Assembly (NCBI GenBank): GCA_024138025.1
Contig: JAMXBD010001442.1
Location: forward strand, 186,001 to 250,000
Length of the DNA stretch: 64,000 bases
Direction: 5' to 3'
From: Combretum micranthum
Lineage: Eukaryota; Streptophyta; Magnoliopsida; Myrtales; Combretaceae
Positions 1 through 11,440 of the stretch are shown one piece after another. Both the position numbers and the translations under genes were made by a program. How positions within the stretch are numbered: the stretch's first letter is position 1; each line of letters starts with the position of its first letter. Under the pieces are notes generated by a model that was given only the letters and a program-made list of their open reading frames with translations, was not told the DNA's origin and did no database searches.

Positions 1-240
1 ATAACCAAGAAAGACACACTTCAACCCTCTTGACTCCAACTTATCTCGTAGGACAGGATGTTTAACCACATAACATAAACAACCCATTACTCTTAAATGA
101 TCATATGTAGGAGATTGACCAAATAAAATCTCATATGGTGTTTTCCATTTCAACTTCTTCATAGGCATCCTATTAATCAAATAGGTTGCTGTGAGAATAC
201 ATTGAAACCATTCGAAACAGAAAGAAGAACAAGAAAATTC
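1..240 (-). mobile_element. Ty1/copia integrase fragment, cut by window edge
   Basis: The minus strand reads without a stop through the C-terminal part of a copia integrase core: a stretch like LTATYLINRMP, then KTPYEILFGQSPTYDHLR, then a GCLCYVV block and a KCVFLGY block. These are standard motifs between the integrase catalytic core and the GKR-like region. The fragment runs off the left edge, so the rest of pol should lie upstream of this window. Above about position 240 the similarity stops abruptly. This piece is better preserved than the copia element at 2.4-6.2 kb and is probably a separate insertion. Confidence 0.85.
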
Positions 241-371
241 AGTATATTTCCAAAACTGTTGAAAACAGTTACAGAGAACTATATATATACAAAGTAGTAA
301 CCAATGAAATAAGGACACGTGGCAAGAAGACTAAAATATCTATCTAAATAATATATGTTAACATATAGTGT

Positions 372-464
372 TGAAGCTTTCGCATGATTTTGGAAAGTTA
401 TTTTTTAAGCTTTAATATCGTATGTGACGAATTGTCACGTCTAGAGTATCCTTTGGGGTGTGAC
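372..464 (+). repeat. 3' terminus of a long LTR family
   Basis: About 90 bases match the last part of the LTR-like insert ending at 16342: AAGCTTT, a TTAATAT block, TTGTCACGT, TAGAGTA and a final TTGGGGTGTGACA. The same terminus, reversed, starts at 36701. Only the end of the LTR is recognisable here and no partner was found. Confidence 0.5.
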
Positions 465-487
465 ACACACACACACACACACACACA
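463..487. repeat. (AC)n microsatellite
   Basis: About 12 AC dinucleotides follow directly on the GTGTGACA end of the LTR fragment. Confidence 0.95.
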
Positions 488-819
488 AAGCCCTTTCCAA
501 TTGCAAGAAGGAAAAAACCATGAATCTAATAAAAGACATGGTCACATGAACTAGGAAAAGAAGGAAAGAGACATTTGCACTATGTTGACTTAGGTGAATG
601 GTTATTCTAATATTCTGTTTGCATTCCACTTGAAGTTTCCATTAGGCATTGTAACTACAATGTTTGATTGTAATTTCGATGTTAAATAGCAATTTTGAAT
701 TACATTTAAGGCTCTATATTTATATGTTTTTTTTTTTGCAAAATAGGGTCCTAATTCATAAAATATGTGTTTAAGGGTCTACATTCTTTAATTTCATGCA
801 TTTAACATGGTTTCTATTA

Positions 820-926
820 GCAATAGCCTTATGACATAATGGTATCTCCTCTGATCTCTCATGTAAAAGGTTACAAGTTTGAACCCCACCCCCTGCCCTT
901 CCTGTTGCAATTAGCCAAAAAAATAT
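820..926 (+). mobile_element. tRNA-derived SINE-like element with 13-bp target duplication
   Basis: A 107-bp insertion lies between two copies of ATGGTTTCTATTA (807-819 and 927-939). It has the parts of a tRNA-related plant SINE: an A-box-like ATGACATAATGGT near 832, a B-box-like AAGTTTGAACC at 875-885, a C-rich body and a short A-rich 3' end. Box spacing of roughly 35-40 bases fits an RNA polymerase III internal promoter. Insertion by LINE-type target-primed reverse transcription is inferred from the long duplication. Confidence 0.65.
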
Positions 927-1170
927 ATGGTTTCTATTAATATGTCATTGTTGATGGAACATTACATGGCACTTTATAGCTTTGAATTTGTATGTAAAAA
1001 GTTATTTGTCTTGAATAACATACTTTTTTTATTTTATAATTGAAAAGCATAAAATTTTGTACCTTTAATGAAACTCTAAAGAGAGAATTAGTTTTATTGA
1101 AATGTTCTTAATTTTTCACTCTTGTTGAATTGAAATGAAATCTATAGTAAGAAACATAGAATAACCATAA

Positions 1171-1193
1171 TATATATATATATATATATATAT
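1171..1193. repeat. (TA)n microsatellite
   Basis: Uninterrupted alternation of T and A, inside the middle of the inverted-repeat element. Confidence 0.9.
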
Positions 1194-1540
1194 AAAGCAA
1201 CTTTTATTTGATCCAAAATCTAGATAGAACCTATTATGGTAAGATATTTTAATCTTTTACCATAAAAGATTTAGGATTTTTCGCAATCAATATTTTATGA
1301 TTGATAAAACTTTTAAAGAAGAGAAGAAGAAAAAAAAGAGAAAGAGAGATAAATTATTGCCAGGCATATTTAGCCATATCCATATAGCCATGTGATTTAT
1401 TTTAATGTTTTAAAATGTTATGTCAGATTTCATTAACTAATAGAAATCCTTAAATGCATGAAACTAAAGAATACTAATACTTTGTGTCCTATTTTGCAAA
1501 AAAAAAAAAAGAAAAGAAATTATAAGCCCTTGTACCATAA

Positions 1541-2443
1541 TTTTTCACTAAAATAATCAATAGCAATTTTTAGCTCTATCTCATGAATTACTATTCACTA
1601 TTTTTTGTTATATTTATAACCACTCTTACCTTAAAAACTACACATCACTATACTTATATTTATCTGTTATAAATGCAACAAATATTTAATTTTGTTTTTA
1701 TAATAGGAGCATAAAAAATTGTTTACTATTATTCCAACATGATTCCTTATGTCTACTACTACAAATAAACATGGTAATAGTTATACAATAGCTATTATAC
1801 TTTCATTATATTTCCATTAAATAACAATTCAATTTCCCTTTATTTCATTATAGTAAAGTAATCAGGAAATTATAGGATAAAAATCCAACAAGAAGCAAAC
1901 CCTATATATCTATTAAGTAAAACTCAAGTATCCAAATTAATAAATTCTCAGAAAAAAAGAAGAAAAAGATATTTAATATGGAGACAGAAAGACAAAATAG
2001 GAGAATAGTCTGAGTACATTAGGGAATCCAATTATTTCATGAGCAACACCAATTCTTTTATAATGTTAGAAGGCTAAAAGAAAGACTTTAGAAACATTAA
2101 AAAATTAGCAAGAAAAATTATAATTACAATACTTTGTTGAATAACAAAACAGGAGTTCTTATTTTTGTCTTCCATTTTACTATTATGTTCTCCTGTTCAT
2201 TTACGCCAACTAACTATCCTCTGTTTTCTTTATCATCACAAATCCATCATTGCTAATATTAGTATTTATAGATCCACAGCTTTTGATCTAAGATGTTTTA
2301 TTTTTTCATCATTTTCATCATCATTGATCAGCAATATCACAATTCCACTATTATAAGTGTTAGGAAAAATTAATGTCCTATAATTTTTCTTCTTGCCTAT
2401 AGTGATCATCAATATGATAAACTGAATATAAAATAACAGTAAG
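1541..2443. other. AT-rich stretch, no gene seen
   Basis: No long frame, no known motif and no clear repeat boundary could be read here. It separates the inverted-repeat element from the copia LTR. Confidence 0.5.
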
Positions 2444-3155
2444 TGTTAGGACTTAACGTGAAAAATCCCAACTGAAGAAAAACCACAGGACCATAGGGCA
2501 AAACCTTCCACCATCAACAAATAATGGGTTTATAATGTTTTTCTTCACTAGTTATAATAATGGATAATTAATCATTCACTAAAACAGTGGATGTCAATAA
2601 AATCTTAAAACTATTTAGTTTGTGAAAACGCAAAAACACCTATTTAATCTAAACAACTGAAAAACATTAACAATGAACAGAAATAATCATTGTACAGTAC
2701 GTTTCCAATCTAAACAACTTCATATCACGAATCTAAAGAAAGAAATTTCTTCATTATCAACAGTTAATAGACCTTTCGAGCGTAGATCTAAATTCACTCC
2801 AACTAATTAGTTTATTTTTGCAGAATTAGAGATGGAAGTAGCACAAAACCAAAATCAATATCAAGCCCTTTTAGACAAGCGCTTTCTAATCCTTGTACAG
2901 TACGTTTCCGATTCGCGTTAGCTTTCCGAAGTCATCCCTTCTTGGTTTCCAAATCATGGTCCTTGATATGCAATACCATGCCGTAGGTTTTCTTGATTTT
3001 TAACTTTCATCCATGGCCACGACCTTTTTTTAAATCATCGACTTAATTCCCTTTTATTTTTCTTTCTTTCTTGTAAATATACATATGTAATATATATTTA
3101 GGGTTTTCTTTATTGTTTATTACAGATCCATATGGGTGAGATCTAAAGCCCAACA
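2444..3155 (-). repeat. Probable 3' LTR of the minus-strand Ty1/copia element
   Basis: On the minus strand the segment starts TGTTGGGC and ends GTCCTAACA, giving TG...CA ends and a length of about 712 bp. It follows directly on a polypurine tract and the RNase H end of the copia pol, which is where a 3' LTR must lie. An alternative outer end with the same TGTTAGG motif exists at 2358. The 5' LTR was not found. Confidence 0.6.
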
Positions 3156-3156
3156 A

Positions 3157-3168
3157 AATCCCCCTTTA
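3157..3168 (-). other. Polypurine tract of the copia element
   Basis: The minus strand reads AAAGGGGGATTT immediately before the TGTTGGG start of the LTR. This is the classic position and composition of the primer for plus-strand synthesis. Confidence 0.65.
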
Positions 3169-3339
3169 ACTCATATAAGAGGTTCTATCACACTGGCTAT
3201 CTGTCTATAATTAATAAGTTTATTTTTTTATGAAGCTTTAGTCATTATATCTGAACCATCATCATTCGTGTGGATCTTTTCTTGCTCTTTCCAATACATT
3301 GTGAATCTAATGATAACTAAAATCAATATGTTTAGATCT

Positions 3340-5436
3340 AGAATAGAAAGATGGATTCTTGCTAAGATATACAGCACTCTGGCTGTTACAATATAATTTT
3401 AAATCACCCTTCTTTTGGCCTAGCTCTTTCAAAAATTTCTTCATCTACAAGACTTCCTTACAAGCTTCAGTTACAGCATTATACTCTACTTCCATAGTGG
3501 ATAATGCGACACACTTCTATAATTTGGATTGTTAAGACACTACTTCCCCTATAAAAGTAATCAGATAACCTAAAGTAGATTTCCTAGAATCAAGATCTCT
3601 CACCAAATCAGCATCAGTAAACCCTTCCAATACTAGATTACAACCACCAAACTACAAACTTAAGCTGGAATTGCCCCTTAGATACCTAAGAATTCTTTTA
3701 TCTGTAGCCCAATGCTCTTGACCTAGATTCAAGAGATAGCGACTAACAACACCAATAACATGAGCAATATCCTGTCTAATGCATACCATAGCATACATTA
3801 GACTCCCAACAACAAAAGTATGGGGTACCTTCTTCGTGTCTTCTTTGTCTGCCTCACTTTTAGAACATTACTAAGAACTAAGTTTAAAGTAATCTGCAAG
3901 TACAGCATAGACAGGTTTTGCCTTGCTCATGTGGAATCTCTCTAATCCCCTTTCTAGGTATCTCTCATGTGATAACATCAAATTTTGGCTCTTTCTATCA
4001 TGAATAATTCTCATACTAAGAGTTTAGCTCGAGGTCTTAATTTTTTCATAGCAAAAGACGTGCTCAATGCATTTCTAAGATTTTGAATCTATTTGGTATT
4101 ATGGCCAACAATCAATCAACATATCATCCATATATAATAAAAGAATTATGAACTCACCACTACTGAATTTCTTTATAAAGATAATGGTCTAATGCAATCC
4201 TGGTATATCCCTTATCAATCATGAAGGAATCAAACTTCTTATACCACTATCTTGGAGCTTGTTTCAAGCCATACTATCCCTTCTTCAATTTGCATACAAG
4301 ATGCTCCTTACACTTAACACTAAACCCCTTAAGCTTCTCCATATAAATCTCTTCCTCCAAGTCATCATGAAAGAACATTGTCTTCACATCCAGTTGCTCA
4401 ATCTCTAAGTTCAAACTGGTAGCAATATTGAATACAACCCAAATGGAAGACATTTTCACCACTGGTGAGAAAATCTTATCAAAGTCAACACCTTTCTTCT
4501 GACTAAATCGTATGACGACCAATCTTGCCTTATACCTTAGTTGTGAACTATTCTCTTCAATCTTCAATTTATATACACATTTATTCTTTATTGGTCGCTT
4601 GCCCTTTGGTAATTCCACCAAATCATATGTATGATTCTCATGCAATGGATTTTATCTCATATTGCATGGCTTTTTTACCCATTCCTTTTTCTACTCATAT
4701 AACATAGCTTCTTGATAACATTCTAGCTCTCCCCTTTCTATCAACATCACATAATCATTTACATTATATGGTGGATAGTTTTCTCTCTTTCATAGAACTT
4801 CTCAACTTAATATGTTGATCCCCCTCTTGGGATGTCTCATCATCTTCAACTGAGCCTTACACATCTCCCCCATCATTATTAGGATCTTCAAGACAGGGCA
4901 CTAGGTCTATGTCAATTGGGATCTTGCCTGAGGATTTGAACTTTTCTAGCTTCTCCATGCTTTCAATGGTCAGATATTCCAGAAATACAACATCTCTACT
5001 TCTCACAATTTTCTTCTTTACTATATCCCATAACCTATAGGCTATACCCATACTCGCCATATGCATAGCCCAGAAAAATACACTACTTTGAATTTGCATC
5101 AAGTTTCACTCTTTCATCCTTGGGAATATACAAAAATGCCCTACAACCAAACACTCAAAAGTGATCATAGGATATACTTTTACCTGTCCATACTCTCTCT
5201 AGGATATCACCATTCAAAGTATAAGAGGGAGATAAGTTGATCAAATCAACTATTGCCCTCATTGCTTCTGCTTATGGTGATTTAAGTAGCTTGGCATGAG
5301 ATAATATGCACTTTACTCTCTTTGTACTAGTGCAATTCATCCTCTCTATAATAGTGCGATTCACCCTTTCTACAATACCATTTTGCTATGGGATCTTTGG
5401 AACTATCTTCTTCAGTTTGATTATATGAACTCCACA
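3340..5436 (-). mobile_element. Ty1/copia pol remnant: integrase, RT, RNase H
   Basis: Reading the minus strand from 5436 down there is an integrase core end (QNGIVERVNRTI, then the AMRAIVDLINL block), the integrase C-terminus (YRLWDPVKK-like text with RSRDVVF near 5000), the RVT_2 reverse transcriptase (4645-4274, with YKARLVV, DFDKIFSPVVKMSS and LDVKTMFFHDDLEEEIYM), a YMDD catalytic box near 4121-4135, and the RNase H tail with STMEVEYNAVTEA near 3470-3505. Several stops and frame changes interrupt it, so it is dead. A TRIM splits the integrase part at 5442-6093. The order integrase-RT-RNase H identifies copia rather than gypsy. Confidence 0.9.
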
Positions 5437-5441
5437 ATATT

Positions 5442-5642
5442 TGTTAGGAGAGGAGGAAACCTTTAATAGAGAGAAATTCTTCAAATGGACCTTATGAAGA
5501 AATATACTGGTAGGCTTGATACCATCAATAACTAAAAACCTCAAAGTATTAGGTTAATAGATCTTTCCTCTTGTAAACCCTTCACATAAGTCCCATATAT
5601 CCTACATGAGATTTTTTCCAACCTCACACTTACATCCTAGCA
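5442..5642 (-). repeat. TRIM 3' LTR
   Basis: This is the downstream repeat in the minus orientation. It is clearly similar to 5892-6093 but diverged by scattered substitutions and small indels, so the insertion is not recent. It starts TGCTAGGATG where the partner has TGTTAGGATG. Confidence 0.8.
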
Positions 5643-5655
5643 AATCTTCCCCTTA
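5643..5655 (-). other. TRIM polypurine tract
   Basis: The minus strand reads TAAGGGGAAGATT directly before the 3' LTR. Confidence 0.65.
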
Positions 5656-5875
5656 AGCTTAAGTCTCTACAATAGGCTTAGGTTTTACACCCGTCATATG
5701 TAAACCTCATGATCTTTTTAAGAGTTTATCAAATTTACTCCACTAAACCTGCTTTGTGAGTGGCCGACTCCCCACCTACTCACCTTATATCATGGGTTTC
5801 ACAAATAAGTTACTACTAAAAAGCTCTTCTTTTCACATGAAGAGCTAACTATGGGAGTTTCTCAATTGAATAATC

Positions 5876-5888
5876 GGCTCTAATACTA
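5876..5888 (-). other. TRIM primer-binding site (initiator tRNA-Met type)
   Basis: The minus strand reads TAGTATTAGAGCC three bases after the 5' LTR. The usual plant site complementary to initiator tRNA-Met is TGGTATCAGAGCC, so 11 of 13 bases match. Confidence 0.75.
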
Positions 5889-5891
5889 ATT

Positions 5892-6093
5892 TGTTAGGAG
5901 AGGAGGAAACCTTCAGTAGGGAGAAATTCTTCAAACGGACCTTATGAAGGAATACACTAATGGTCTTGATACCATCTATGATAAAAAAAACCTTAAGGTA
6001 TTAGGTTCATGTGTCTTCTCTCTTATAAACCCTTCACATAAGTCTCATATTTCCCATGTAGGATTTTCTTAACCTCACACTTGCATCCTAACA
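5892..6093 (-). repeat. TRIM 5' LTR
   Basis: This is the upstream repeat in the minus orientation, with TG...CA ends. It borders the primer-binding site on its inner side and the ATATT duplication on its outer side. Confidence 0.8.
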
Positions 6094-6098
6094 ATATT

Positions 6099-8783
6099 AC
6101 TTTCCAATAGATTTGACTAGATTGAAAATTGTGGCAATTGACTGACATTTGTTTAATAATAGTCAGTTTTTTATAAATAAGCCCATTATTTTATTTGTTA
6201 TTTTTCTTTTTCTTTTTGTTTCCATCTCCTATGGAGATTTGTTTTACTCTCTCATACTTAAAGTTATGCTCTAGACAAAATTGTATCCCTAGTGAGAAAC
6301 ATTTTGACACCTGAGGAGATGCATCTGATCACTCAAATGGAATTTAATATTCCCAACTCGTTCGTCCTCTATAATCCTCTTGAGTGAGATGATGTGATCC
6401 ATTTCATTATGCTCAATTAAATGAAATCCATATGTTTTGGCAAAGAGAAAAGAAAAGAGCCCATGAAAAATAGTTTTGCTATCTATTACACCTACTTTGT
6501 GGATGTTATTGATATAAATGCTTTCATAGATAAGATTAAAGACAAGAGGGATAATGAAATCCAAGAACAAGTAGGGGTTCAAAGGATTTTTCTTTCTTAT
6601 ATTTTTTGTGATTTTTTTTCTTTTTTAAAATGTTTACATTTTTAATATTTTTTTTGTTTTTAGTATATCATTAATTCTATTAAATAATCTCACAAACTAA
6701 TAAGAAAATGACATATGCCCTTTGTCTATCATCGACACAAAGTGAAAAAAAATGCAAATCATGTATTTGTCAAGCAAAAATCAAAACATAGGCACTTATT
6801 TGCAAATGTACCTAACCACAAGTCTGAATAATAAAAATAATAATAATTTATTACTATTATTATTCGATTAATTTTACTTTGATTTAGATGTTTCAAAAAG
6901 GCAATTAAACTTTTTTAGCAAAATTGCAACATTTGCATGGCACATGATCTTTTTTTTTTTTTAACAAAATAATTTGGTTATCCTTAACTATGTAAATCAT
7001 TAAAAGTTTAGAGGGTCCAAAAATGTTCTTTGAAAATTTGGATGGTTAATTTTCACCTACATTAAAATTTGATGGATTGACTTGCAATTTTTCCTAAATT
7101 TTGGAAGATTACACTTAAGAAAATCAACATTTGAAAACAATCTTCAAATAGGATATTAATGTTTTAAGTGCCAAAAAAAAATTATCACTGTTATATAAAG
7201 TAGTACAAATAATGAATGAACATTTTAAATGATTAAAGAAAGAACTAATGTAATGTAGGGTAAGTCGGCATATTTTATAATGGCACGAAAAGAATTTCTT
7301 AGTTGCATTACTTTATATAACATTAATCCTTTTTATTAACTATTCAACATTTAAAATATTAATCCTTATTTTAATTTACTTTCATATATCAATCCCCTCC
7401 AACATAATTTTCCATATAAAATATGACTCGATTAATGGTATAATAAGTAAAAAACATAATAACATATTTATATATAACACATTTAATTTATTAATGATAA
7501 AGAAATATATATGGTCAAAAATGTATTTTTCATTTTAAAAGCTAAAATGGAATCGCAATTCCCTCTCTCTAATCCAACAACCCAGATCTAAATACCATTG
7601 AAAAGTGAAATTGTCCATTTTAGAAAATCATGATCCCAACTTTGACGTATCCAAATATAGAAGTGGGGTTAGAACCTAAAAAAAAATTCAATTCCACACT
7701 ACGGAGCATCACATTAGGTTTTAATATTTGCAAATCTTATGATATTTCACTTTCTAATTGGTTCCATTAATTACATCTATTACGTTTCTAAGTTTTAGCT
7801 CAGACTTAAAGGTTTGATTATTAGTCATTATGGCATCATCCCTGTCTTGTTTCTCTTTCCTCTCATAGCAAGTAGTTTCTTGATGGAGTGAGTTGTGAAG
7901 AAGCACTATAGCCTTATTTATAGTATTTGAGATAGGAATAGGTTTTGTCCTACCTTACAATGGGTTTCACTTGTCATGTAATCTTCTGAAGTTTATGATA
8001 TGTATGTTTTTTAACTTATTGATGTGTGTATATGTGTTGTATATAGGTGCAATGGCTTATATGTTATAGATAATACATAAATTGCACGTAGAATTTGATG
8101 ACTTCATATTATAACTTATTTATTTGGAAACTCCAAAATCTTTCGTTGGAGTATATACACTCTTTAAACTTTTAATAACTCCTTTGAATTTGGACAAATT
8201 AGTCCTCAAAAGTTAAAAATAACCTTAGTAAACTTATTACTAGGAATTAGTGGAAGGTTAAGGCTAGTACCTCACTCAAGCAACATTGACTATTATCCTT
8301 ATTTATTTATTTATATCTTAGATATTGTATTATTGCCTATGTTTATTAAAGTTATGTTTTATAAATTTATCTCTATTATGTATCAATTATCTTTATAAAT
8401 TTATCATTAATTACAAAAAACTTATATGTGTTTTGTATCTTTCATAAGTAGCTGACTTGTGATATTTTTCTTAATAAAAGCTAACCCGAGAAACGTTCCA
8501 TTATGTTTCATAAAAAATGTCATTACTTGAGATCCATGTGCCAATCACGTGCCAAATAAAAACATTTCTAGGATGTATCAAGGCCACCATCAAAATCTAT
8601 ATTAAGGAACCAATTAAGATCAAGAGCACTTCAAGTGATGTAGAGAATCCATGGACAAAGGAATCTTATGGCTTTGAGTTTGAACACCGCATACCTATGG
8701 TAGAGAAGCTCTTTCTCTGTCTTCTTCCATCATTTTCTCTATCTAACCTATCATATCTCCAACCAACACCAAACCTAAAAACT
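6099..8783. other. AT-rich stretch, no gene recognised
   Basis: The first bases continue the copia integrase side of the TRIM insertion site. After that I see no domain, only low-complexity AT-rich DNA. Weak open frames near 6289-6645 lie on both strands over the same bases and have no recognisable motif. Confidence 0.5.
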
Positions 8784-9036
8784 TCACTGACCACGATAGA
8801 AACACCATGGAAAACCCAAGCTAACTCTACTCGGAGAAGCTCAATGAAACTTCCATTCTTTCAGAGTTCGTGACCTTTTGGACAAGACATGAACATTCAG
8901 CTCCAGACTTAACTAACCACGATAGAAACACCATGGCAAATCCAAGCTAACTCGACTCAGAGAAGCTTGATGAAACTTCTGTTCTTTTGCAGTTCATGAG
9001 CTTTTGGAGAAGACATGACACTTGGCTCCAAACTTG
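8784..9036. repeat. 126-bp tandem duplication
   Basis: Two adjacent copies share the same order of motifs: CCACGATAGAAACACCATGG (8791 and 8917), CCAAGCTAACTC, GAGAAGCT, ATGAAACTTC, GACCTTTTGG or GAGCTTTTGG, and AGACATGA. They differ by scattered substitutions. No protein domain is recognised in either strand. Confidence 0.8.
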
Positions 9037-11440
9037 ATTATATTTTTTTTCCTACTTCCTTTATTTTGTTCTTGTTTAGTTTTATTCTAAAAGAAAAGAA
9101 ACAAAAATCAAAAGAAGAAGACAGCAAAAAAAACACTTGAATTTTGAATGGTTTGTGGTATATCACCTGCCTAACACATGTTACAATTAATGGTAAAATT
9201 GACGAAACAAAATGGAGTTGAACATGGGTTAGCTATTTGTTAAGAAAAATATCACAGTTAGTCGTTTGCAAAAGAGGCAAAACACAGGACATTTTTTTTT
9301 TTTTTTAATTAACCCATAAATTTATTATGCTCATTGTATATTTTACTATTCATTTGTATTATTTTTTATTATGTGCTATCAAGTTTTGATTAATTTAACT
9401 TATATAGGGAATCAAAGCCCTAACCATGACTCTATAAGATTGAAGGCAAATGAAGGTATGAACAAGAAGATGTGAGATTGTAATCACAAGAAGAAGCTAG
9501 GTGCAAGGCATGGAGGTTATTATTGACAAAAATGTAAATGAGCACATGTAGCTAATGAAACAAACACTCTTGAAGTAGAATTTAATATTGTATCTTATGC
9601 TTCTTACTTGAATATAATTTCATTTCTAAATGATAGTAGAGCTTATTTTTCTAAAATCGAGTTCTACCTTAAACAATGATGCATGAAGATCATTGCTAAC
9701 TTGCTATAAGACTGTTAATCCAAATTGTCCAAGGATATTTACAAAATTTTCATTTTCTTTTGAACTATCAATTAATTTATTTAATTAAACTTTTATTCTT
9801 AGTGAAATTTTAGTCCAATAGAAATTCTTTTCTACATCCTACTGAGGCATCATGTAACTAGTGATAGTTATCAGACATCGATTATTATACCTTATTGAGT
9901 TATTCTCAAATGCTTGTTCTCATGAATCTTGCTAATTGTGGCAAAACCTAATTTATCAATCTCTTAAGATCATGGCATAGAATGAATTACTATGATATTG
10001 TGTCATCTCAAATACCCTCAACATTTTGTTATTGAAATCTTTGTAAACTATATCGAAGCATTTCTTTAACAATCTAATTATATTAGCAATTGTGCATCAT
10101 ATCAATCATTGATTCGATCAAACCTTAGTTTGTTTTATTATTCATGAGTAATATCATATAGTCAATTTTCCATATCTTCTTCTATTTTCCATTCATTCGA
10201 TGCATAAAACCCATAAAAATATTTCCAATAGTCGTAGAACCTTGCAAGTTTGTTGTGCTTCCAATCATATGTCGTAAATCCAATCTAGAGATTTAGAAAC
10301 ATCATATTTCATATGTGAGAATTCATATGACACAGTCAAATGGTAAGTCTTAAATTTCTCATTTCTTGATTTAGAAACTAAAATAGGATTCATATTATTG
10401 TTGCAATTGTAATTAGGTAGTGGTTGAGATCATGAAGAGAGTATTATGTGGGGATCTATTCTTAAACTAAGCTGTGAATACTCAAGAGTTAGTAGAATTG
10501 TATAATGCCAATGAGAGTATTAACAATAGCAATGAAAATTCTAGCAATTTAAGGTAGCTTTTGATAAACAAATTATTATTGATACGCACTTGGATGACTT
10601 AAAGTAGCAAATGCGTGACATTATTACTAAATCATTCATTAATCTCATCACACGAAAGCATGCTAAGGAAGAGAAACCAATAAGCCCTAGAATGGTAGCA
10701 TAAAGTAGACAAAGGGATTAACTTGGAATTGGTAAAGGGGGATTTTTTTAATTTTGTAGAGGAGGAAGAAAGATTAACTACAATCAAGGCCCTAACATGA
10801 TTAGGTGAGATTCATCCTTTTCTGATGGTATCTCCCTAAAAGAATGCTTGGAATAGGAATATAAAGTAGAAAAGCTATTCATCTATTATGATTATGATAG
10901 GATAAATTATATAGAAGGTATCATTTGGAGTAGGTTTATTTGAGTTATAACGTTTTGAGTAGTTGAAAAAAGGAATTAATGTTCCGCAAAGTGAATCAAA
11001 TGAGGTATCAGTACTTAGGTTAGTTTTCAATTAAGTTTCTTCAATTTTCATCAATAGTCAATTATCAATATCTTATTTAACTCACTTTATAAAATGTTGA
11101 TGCCTTTTTTTAACTACTTAAAATGTTGATATCTTAAATGAACTTATCCACAAACATTGATACCTCTTTTTAATCATACGAAAAGTTAGTATATTAAATA
11201 AACTTATCTCAAACATTGATACCTTTTGATATAATTTACGCAGTTATGATAATTGTACAAAGATGAAATTAGCTTCATTAAAGCTGACATGGTATACAAG
11301 TTTATAGTAAGAGAATTCAAAAACCTAAATGTTAAGGGAAGGAGAGGAAGTCATAATAATGTGTTAGCTAATGAAGAAGCTCATGTAAAAGTAATTCATT
11401 TGCAACTACTTTAGAAAAGAGACGTTTATCCACTTAAAAA
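9037..11440. other. AT-rich stretch, no gene seen
   Basis: No domain, no long frame and no clear terminal repeat could be read in this stretch. Confidence 0.5.

Larger units (their letters stand above)
711..1535. mobile_element. Inverted-repeat (foldback/MITE-like) element
   Basis: The left arm (about 711-835) and the right arm (about 1400-1535) are imperfect inverted copies of one another. Both contain AAGGGCT or AAGGCTC, a T-run, TTTGCAAAATAGG, ATTCTTTA, TTTCATGCATTTAA, TTTCTATTAG and GACATAA, in the same order when one arm is reversed. The middle is AT-rich without a coding frame and holds a (TA)n tract at 1171-1193. The left arm is split by a SINE-like insertion. I could not define a target duplication, so the superfamily is open. 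Confidence 0.55.
5442..6093 (-). mobile_element. TRIM (terminal-repeat retrotransposon in miniature)
   Basis: This 652-bp unit has two direct repeats of about 201 bp (5442-5642 and 5892-6093) around 249 bp of non-coding DNA. On the minus strand both repeats start TG(T/C)TAGGATG and the outer end is CTCCTAACA. Next to the first repeat is a primer-binding site, next to the second a polypurine tract. The unit is flanked by a perfect 5-bp duplication, ATATT (5437-5441 and 6094-6098). No coding capacity is present, so it would depend on enzymes from another LTR element. It sits inside copia integrase sequence. Confidence 0.85.

Noticed and set aside
860..890. Possible tRNA gene from the B-box-like motif
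   Set aside because: No cloverleaf can be formed around it; the A-rich end and long flanking duplication fit a SINE.
6289..6645. Opposing open frames of 97 and 74 codons
   Set aside because: Both use the same bases, neither has a motif and they begin within AT-rich DNA.
8517..8873. Open frame of 118 codons on the plus strand
   Set aside because: No start context, motif or homologous text; its end runs into the tandem duplication and it looks like chance.
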